Shown one piece after another: positions 59,409-64,000 of a stretch of DNA of 64,000 nucleotides. Source of the DNA: Paraburkholderia sp. BCC1886 (GTDB taxonomy: Bacteria > Pseudomonadota > Gammaproteobacteria > Burkholderiales > Burkholderiaceae). Numbering within the stretch: the stretch's first letter is position 1; the number at the start of each line of letters is the position of its first letter. The position numbers and the translations under genes are program-made. Below the pieces are notes generated by a model that was not told the origin of the DNA, searched no databases, and saw nothing but the letters and a program-made list of their open reading frames with translations. Location: positions 62,001-126,000 of the forward strand of contig NZ_CAAJGK010000129.1 of NCBI RefSeq assembly GCF_900996245.1, given 5' to 3'.

Positions 59409-60431
59409 TCAATGTCTGGCGATGCGTGGATCGAGCCAACGGTTCACGGCGTCGGTGGTCCAGTTGATCAGCACGACGAGGATCGAACTGCACAGCAGAA
59501 TGCCGAGCAGCACGTTCAGGTCGCGGCGCACGAGTGCGTCGAAGGCAAGCCGTCCGAGCCCCGGCCAGGAAAACACCGTCTCGACGACGATTGCGCCGCC
59601 GACGATCGAGCCCACCTGCATGCCGAGCATCGTCACGAACGGGATCAGCGCATTGCGCAGAATATGCACGCGATAAAGACGCCAGGGCCGCACGCCGCGT
59701 GCAATGGCCGTACGGATAAAGTCCTGCTGTCTGACTTCGATCACGCTGTTGCGCACGAGCCGGATATAAGCGGCCATGTAGAACAGCGACAGCGTGACCG
59801 CGGGCAGAACGAGATGGCGCAACACATCGAGGACCGACGCGAAGCCGGTCAATCCCGACGAGACCGTTTGCATGCCGCCGACCGGCAGCCAGTCGAGCCA
59901 CACCGAGAACACCACCACCAGCATGAGGCCGACCCAGAAGAGCGGCGTCGCAAAACAGACCAGCGACAACGTGGAGACCAGCACGTCGACCCACCGTCCC
60001 GCGTTCCAGGCCGCGAGCGAACCGAGCAGCAGTCCGAACACGGCGGCGATCAGCACCGCGGCGCCCATCAGCAGGAGCGTGGCCGGCAAACGTGTCCAGA
60101 TCAGATGCGACACCGGCATGCCCTCGCGAAACGAGTAACCGAGATCGAAACGCGCGAGATGTTCGAGGTATTTGACGAACTGGAACCACAGCGGTTGATC
60201 GAGTCCGAACTGCTGACGCAGTGCCGCGATATATTGCGGCGACGCGGACCCCGACTCGCCGGCGATGACCTGCACGGCGTCCCCGGGCGCGAGCCGCAAC
60301 AGGAAAAAGTTGACGACCGCGATGCCGAGGACGATGCCCAGCAACTGCACGAGTTTGTGCAGCGTCGCATAGGCGAAGCCTGGCCGCGGCTTCGGCTTCG
60401 TCCGGCCAGCCGGTGCAGCCGTGTCACTCAT
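59409..60431 (-). CDS. DppB-type ABC importer permease
   Basis: 340 residues from ATG at 60431, which overlaps the end of the binding-protein gene by 8 bp. Family features: VNFFLLRLAPGDAVQVIAG near the first helix, LDQPLWFQFVKYLEHLARFDLGYSF, and loop VRQQDFIRTAIARGVRPWRLYRVHILRNALIP. Forms the channel with the DppC-type subunit. Confidence 0.92.
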   Translation of the reverse strand: MSDTAAPAGRTKPKPRPGFAYATLHKLVQLLGIVLGIAVVNFFLLRLAPGDAVQVIAGESGSASPQYIAALRQQFGLDQPLWFQFVKYLEHLARFDLGYSFREGMPVSHLIWTRLPATLLLMGAAVLIAAVFGLLLGSLAAWNAGRWVDVLVSTLSLVCFATPLFWVGLMLVVVFSVWLDWLPVGGMQTVSSGLTGFASVLDVLRHLVLPAVTLSLFYMAAYIRLVRNSVIEVRQQDFIRTAIARGVRPWRLYRVHILRNALIPFVTMLGMQVGSIVGGAIVVETVFSWPGLGRLAFDALVRRDLNVLLGILLCSSILVVLINWTTDAVNRWLDPRIARH

Positions 60432-62046
60432 GCCTGGACGGGTCCGTGTACCACACGTTCTTGAACGAGCCATACACCTGATCCACGCCGCTAACAGTGT
60501 CGTGCAGGTCCGACGCTTCCAGCGTGAAGAAGTGCAGTTCGGTCAACGGCAGCGACGGCAGATCGGTTTGCACGGTGCGCTGGAACTCCTTGAACAGCTT
60601 CACGCGCTCGGCCTGATCGCCAGAACTTTGCGCATCGCGAATCAACTGGTCGACCTTCGGATTGCGATAGCCCGAACCGTTCGTGAAGGGGATGTTCTTG
60701 CCGATGCTGTCGGACTGATAGTCACGCGTCACGCCGACTTGCGGGTCCGAAAAGCCGGCATACCACTGGATCGTCACGTCGAAGTCACGGTCGCCGTAAA
60801 TGCGATGCGTGTAGGTCGGCACGTCCTGATTGCGGATGTCGGCGGCAATGCCGACTTTGCGGAATGCCTGCTTGATGAACTCGGCGCTACGCTGGAATTC
60901 ATCGCCGTAGGGCAGGTAGTCGATCGTCAGCCTGAAGCGGATGCCGTCGGCGCCCGGCTTGTAGCCGGCCGCGTCGAGCAGCGCATTGGCCTTGGCGACG
61001 TCGTACGGATACTTCGGCACGTTGGGCTCGAAGAACTCGGTCAGCGTCGAGACGACCGGGCTCACCGCCGGCTTGCCGAAGCCGTACCAGACCACGCGGT
61101 TATACGCGTCGCGGTCGATCGAACGATACAGCGCTTCACGCACCCGCACGTCTTTGAGCAACGGCCGGTCGACATTGATGTCGAGGAACAGCCAGGGCGA
61201 CAGCCATTCATAACCCTTGGTCTCGATGCGCAGCGTCGGCAGTTTCGCGAGCCGTTGCGCGTCGCGCGCGGGCACCGGGCTGAGCGGTGCATATTGCACC
61301 TCGCCTTTTTCGAGCGCCGCCGTGCGCGCGCCGCCATCCGGAATGACGCGGTAAATCACCTTGTCGAGATACGGCTTGCCGGCATCCCAGTAGTTCGGGT
61401 TACGTTCGAGCAGGATGTAATCGCCTTTCACCCACTTCTTGAAGACGAACGGGCCCGTGCCCACCGGCTTGTTGTTATACGGATTGTTGAGAATGTCCGT
61501 GCCTTCGTACAGATGCTTCGGCAACACTTGCGCGCCATTGCTGTTCAGCGAACTGAGCACGGCGAGCGACGGCTTGCTGAAGTGGATGACGACCGTGTAT
61601 TCGTCGGGGGTGTCGACCCGGTCCACGTTGGCGAACAGCGCCTGATTCCGCGGGTGATATTTTTTCCAGACGTTCTCGAGCGTCCACTTCACGTCGGCCG
61701 ACGTGAACGGCGCACCGTCGTGCCATTTCACACCGTGCCGCAAGTCGAGCGTCAGCGTCCTGCTGTCCGGCGACAGTGTCCATTTGACGGCGAGGCCGGG
61801 CTTCAGATGGAAGTCCTTGTCGTATTCGATCAGGCCGTCGAACACATTCGTGCTGAAGATACCGGTCGGCGACGACGTGCTGAGCGCAGCGGTCAGGATC
61901 ACCGGTTCGGGTTGTGCGATCACGGTGAGCGTGCCGCCGTGTTTGGGCGTCTGCGCGAAGGCGCTGCCCGTGGCCGCGATCATCGTCGCGAACAGGACGC
62001 TGCGCGTGGCGCGGCGCCAGAGATGCAAGCTGCTGCTAATGGACAC
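60424..62046 (-). CDS. Family 5 (oligopeptide/dipeptide/nickel) substrate-binding protein
   Basis: 540 residues from GTG at 62046 with AGGGGAAA upstream; signal peptide of about 31 residues ending SAFA. SBP_bac_5 features: GGTLTVIAQPEPVILTAAL, LKPGLAVKWTLSPDSRTLTLDLRHGVKWHDGAPFTSADVKW and FGKPAVSPVV. First gene of the minus-strand ABC operon. Peptides, opines and other bulky solutes are bound by this family; the ligand is unknown. Confidence 0.92.
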   Translation of the reverse strand: MSISSSLHLWRRATRSVLFATMIAATGSAFAQTPKHGGTLTVIAQPEPVILTAALSTSSPTGIFSTNVFDGLIEYDKDFHLKPGLAVKWTLSPDSRTLTLDLRHGVKWHDGAPFTSADVKWTLENVWKKYHPRNQALFANVDRVDTPDEYTVVIHFSKPSLAVLSSLNSNGAQVLPKHLYEGTDILNNPYNNKPVGTGPFVFKKWVKGDYILLERNPNYWDAGKPYLDKVIYRVIPDGGARTAALEKGEVQYAPLSPVPARDAQRLAKLPTLRIETKGYEWLSPWLFLDINVDRPLLKDVRVREALYRSIDRDAYNRVVWYGFGKPAVSPVVSTLTEFFEPNVPKYPYDVAKANALLDAAGYKPGADGIRFRLTIDYLPYGDEFQRSAEFIKQAFRKVGIAADIRNQDVPTYTHRIYGDRDFDVTIQWYAGFSDPQVGVTRDYQSDSIGKNIPFTNGSGYRNPKVDQLIRDAQSSGDQAERVKLFKEFQRTVQTDLPSLPLTELHFFTLEASDLHDTVSGVDQVYGSFKNVWYTDPSRHE

Positions 62047-62277
62047 AGTGTGTTTCCCCTGTATGCCGCTGGTGGCGCGGCTTAAATTAGCCGCGTAAGG
62101 TAACAAGCCGGCCGTCTGCGCGGAACCAATTAAAACTGCTGTGCATATTCGAAAGGAATCGTTCGGTATTCGCGGTGGGCGGAATGCTTATCGGCTTTTC
62201 TTGGTTGGAGCACGCAGCGGCATGCGCTAGTGTGTTGGCCCCCCTGCCGCACGACGGCTACTGAACGGATCGTATCG

Positions 62278-62868
62278 ATGACCCACGCAGACGAAACCCG
62301 GATTCTTTCGCAACTGGAAACGAAGAACGCGCACGCGGGAGCGTTCCGGCGTTTTTCGCGTCAGCACTGGAACGACGGCAAGCTGAGCGGCCGCGATAAA
62401 CACATCGTCGCGGTGGCCGTCGCGCAGGTGACGCGCTGTGAGTACTGCATCGAACATCACGCGGAGATCGGCCGCAAGCTCGGCGCGTCGCTCGACGATC
62501 TGCTCGCGGCGGCTTACATCACTGCTGCGCTCGAATCGATCGAAACCGACGAGATCGCATTGAGCGCGACACTCGGCGTCGACGTGAAACAGTCGGCAAT
62601 CTCGCGTTCTTCGGCCGGCCAGTCGCGCGATCAGTTCGTCGGCGACATTCTGAAAGACGACACCTTGTCGCTCGAATTGCGTCTGGTCACGGCGAGCGCG
62701 GTAGCTTTCGCGCAAAAGCGCGAGGCGCTGCGCGACACGTTTCACCGCTTCGCTCTGGAGAACGGCGTGTCGGAGGATGCGCTTCAGGAGGGCTACGCGG
62801 TCGCGGCGGTGTTGCGTGCGGGCGCCGTGTATGCGCACACGCTTGCGATTGCGAAGGTGTTCGCGTAA
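62278..62868 (+). CDS. AhpD-like (carboxymuconolactone decarboxylase family) alkylhydroperoxidase
   Basis: 196 residues from ATG at 62278. The AhpD active-site set is present: Cys54-x-x-Cys57 in TRCEYCIEHH with His61, preceded by DKHIVAVAVAQ. The fold is duplicated: the second half repeats the helix pattern without CxxC. Such proteins reduce hydroperoxides or act as disulfide partners. Monocistronic, divergent from the ABC operon. Confidence 0.85.
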   Translation: MTHADETRILSQLETKNAHAGAFRRFSRQHWNDGKLSGRDKHIVAVAVAQVTRCEYCIEHHAEIGRKLGASLDDLLAAAYITAALESIETDEIALSATLGVDVKQSAISRSSAGQSRDQFVGDILKDDTLSLELRLVTASAVAFAQKREALRDTFHRFALENGVSEDALQEGYAVAAVLRAGAVYAHTLAIAKVFA

Positions 62869-62903
62869 CCGGCATCTGCCGGCCGCTGCGGCGCATCCTG
62901 GTG

Positions 62904-64000
62904 TCACCGGCGCGTGACGAGCACCTGTGCGTCAGCGGTCGAGCCGGCAGCTTCGGTTTTCCGTTGCGCATCGGTCGCCGTCTCGATGGAGTGTGCGGGA
63001 TCGTCACGCCACACTACCGTTTCGTTCACCGCATACAGACGGCAGGCATCGCCACTTTCGCGCTCGCAATTGGCGAGCGCTTTCGCCTCGGGGTCGTCGC
63101 CGCCTTCGGCCCACGACCACGCGCCCGATTCGGAGACCGCGAACGCACGGCTCGAATACTGGCGCAGGAAAGTGCGATAGCCGCTGCGTCCTGCTTCATC
63201 GAGAAACGGCACGGCGTTCACCGCATCGAGCGATGCGAACCCGCTCGGCTGCGGTAAGGCCGGAGCGGCGACGCGATAGCGCACGCTGGTTTGCATGCCG
63301 ATGCGGGCGAGGAACGACTCGACGGCCGGCCACCATATCTCCACGCCGTCGCGGTCGCCGACCAGCCGATGCGCGTCGTTCTTGTAGGGGCCGAAATCGA
63401 TCAAGGTGGCGTCCGCCCCGTGCGCGGTGTATGCCGAATACAGCGCGGCCGCCATCGGTCGGGCCCAGACGGAATCGTTATCGCCATATAGCCACAGGGA
63501 CGGCACTGCGCCGCTGCGGCCATACGCGTCGAATGCGCGGGTGAGGTTGCCTTGCCAGTCCACGCAGGCGTCCTGTCGCAAGCCACCGGAAAAGTTGAGC
63601 AACGCTCGCACGCCCGGCGCCGCCTCGGTGCCATAGGCGAGCGTCGCGAGCCCGCCATGCGATGTGCCCGCGACGACGATCCGCGTCGCGTCGACATACG
63701 ACTGCTTCGACATCCACGCGATAGTCGCCGCGACGTCGCTGGCCTGGTCGATGCCGTTGCGTTCGACATCGCAACCATCCTGCCGGTACGCGCCGTCGGA
63801 ACGGCCGAAGCCTTCGCGATTCGGCGCGACCACCACGTAGCCGCGCCGCACGAATTCGCGCGCGAACGACAGCGGCGTGCTGCGCTCCTGCGCGCGCGGG
63901 TCGCCCGCGATCTTGCCGTGATTGAACACGACCAGCGGAAAGGGACCCGCGCCGTCCGGTTTATAGACAGTCGTTTCGAGCGTGAGGGTGCCGGCGGCAT
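62904..64000 (-). CDS. Dienelactone-hydrolase/prolyl-oligopeptidase-like alpha/beta hydrolase, truncated by the window edge
   Basis: The frame stays open to position 64000, so the N-terminus is missing; about 365 residues are present. Strand LETTVYKPDGAGPFPLVVFNHG leads into the oxyanion region; nucleophile Ser in VAGTSHGGLATL; acid region LYGDNDSVW; His in YKNDAHRLVGD. The C-terminal 130 residues (after SFLARIGM) are an extra domain not found in simple dienelactone hydrolases. Substrate unknown. Confidence 0.82.
   Translation of the reverse strand, partial: AAGTLTLETTVYKPDGAGPFPLVVFNHGKIAGDPRAQERSTPLSFAREFVRRGYVVVAPNREGFGRSDGAYRQDGCDVERNGIDQASDVAATIAWMSKQSYVDATRIVVAGTSHGGLATLAYGTEAAPGVRALLNFSGGLRQDACVDWQGNLTRAFDAYGRSGAVPSLWLYGDNDSVWARPMAAALYSAYTAHGADATLIDFGPYKNDAHRLVGDRDGVEIWWPAVESFLARIGMQTSVRYRVAAPALPQPSGFASLDAVNAVPFLDEAGRSGYRTFLRQYSSRAFAVSESGAWSWAEGGDDPEAKALANCERESGDACRLYAVNETVVWRDDPAHSIETATDAQRKTEAAGSTADAQVLVTRR

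Overview
The window is GC-rich chromosomal DNA from a beta-proteobacterium. Dense tail-to-tail and head-to-tail packing, many ATGA/GTGA gene overlaps, DUF4148-like secreted proteins, AAHS-type transporters, TauD/TfdA dioxygenases and a wealth of LysR/TetR/GntR regulators fit Burkholderiaceae, most likely a Paraburkholderia (inference from gene content, not from a search). I see no rRNA, tRNA, CRISPR array, insertion sequence or phage gene. It reads as an accessory catabolic and stress region made of many small operons, each next to its own regulator.

Layout. 1-5.8 kb: end of a DipZ-like thiol-disulfide protein, exported MsrA, a TetR/O-methyltransferase pair, then a reactive-chlorine-type system: nrsF-sigF facing mrpX-yedZ1-yedY1. 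5.9-11.9 kb: TauD-like dioxygenase with an SsuA/TauA-type ABC importer, a DUF1275 protein and a Gfo/Idh/MocA dehydrogenase. 11.9-18.5 kb: beta-propeller protein, DsbA-fold protein, then MFS permease + CaiB CoA-transferase + HMG-CoA-lyase-like enzyme under a divergent LysR. 18.5-25.2 kb: small ORF, alpha/beta hydrolase, a GAF-Fis regulator lacking AAA+, an NTF2-flavin monooxygenase fusion, an ABC exporter and a YbjQ protein. 25.2-29.9 kb: three-subunit gluconate-2-dehydrogenase-type membrane dehydrogenase with a palindromic operator in its promoter, and two small secreted proteins. 30.1-34.5 kb: two-component system with an extra pseudo-receiver regulator; isochorismatase with a GlxA-type regulator.

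34.5-50.1 kb is the least conventional part. A HutC-type regulator starts an operon with an AprA-like flavoprotein, an AprB-like 2x[4Fe-4S] ferredoxin, a HEAT-repeat protein and a DUF971 protein. Divergent to it is an amino-acid ABC importer without its own ATPase. Facing that is an operon with an 885-residue fusion of an FAD/NAD(P) oxidoreductase to an acyl-CoA-dehydrogenase-fold monooxygenase plus MetQ/MetN/MetI, controlled by a divergent TetR. An NtaA/DszA-type flavin monooxygenase follows. Together these suggest uptake and oxidative breakdown of an organosulfur or amino-acid-like compound; the substrate is not visible from sequence.

50.4-56.3 kb holds an HpaI-type aldolase, cupin, outer-membrane protein, aromatic-acid-type MFS and GlcG/HbpS protein, with a FadR-type GntR gene. 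The same palindrome lies upstream of the aldolase and upstream of the regulator, which defines a local regulon. 56.7-62 kb encodes an oligopeptide/nickel-type ABC importer whose fused ATPase is convergent to the other subunits. The window ends with an AhpD-like protein and a truncated alpha/beta hydrolase.
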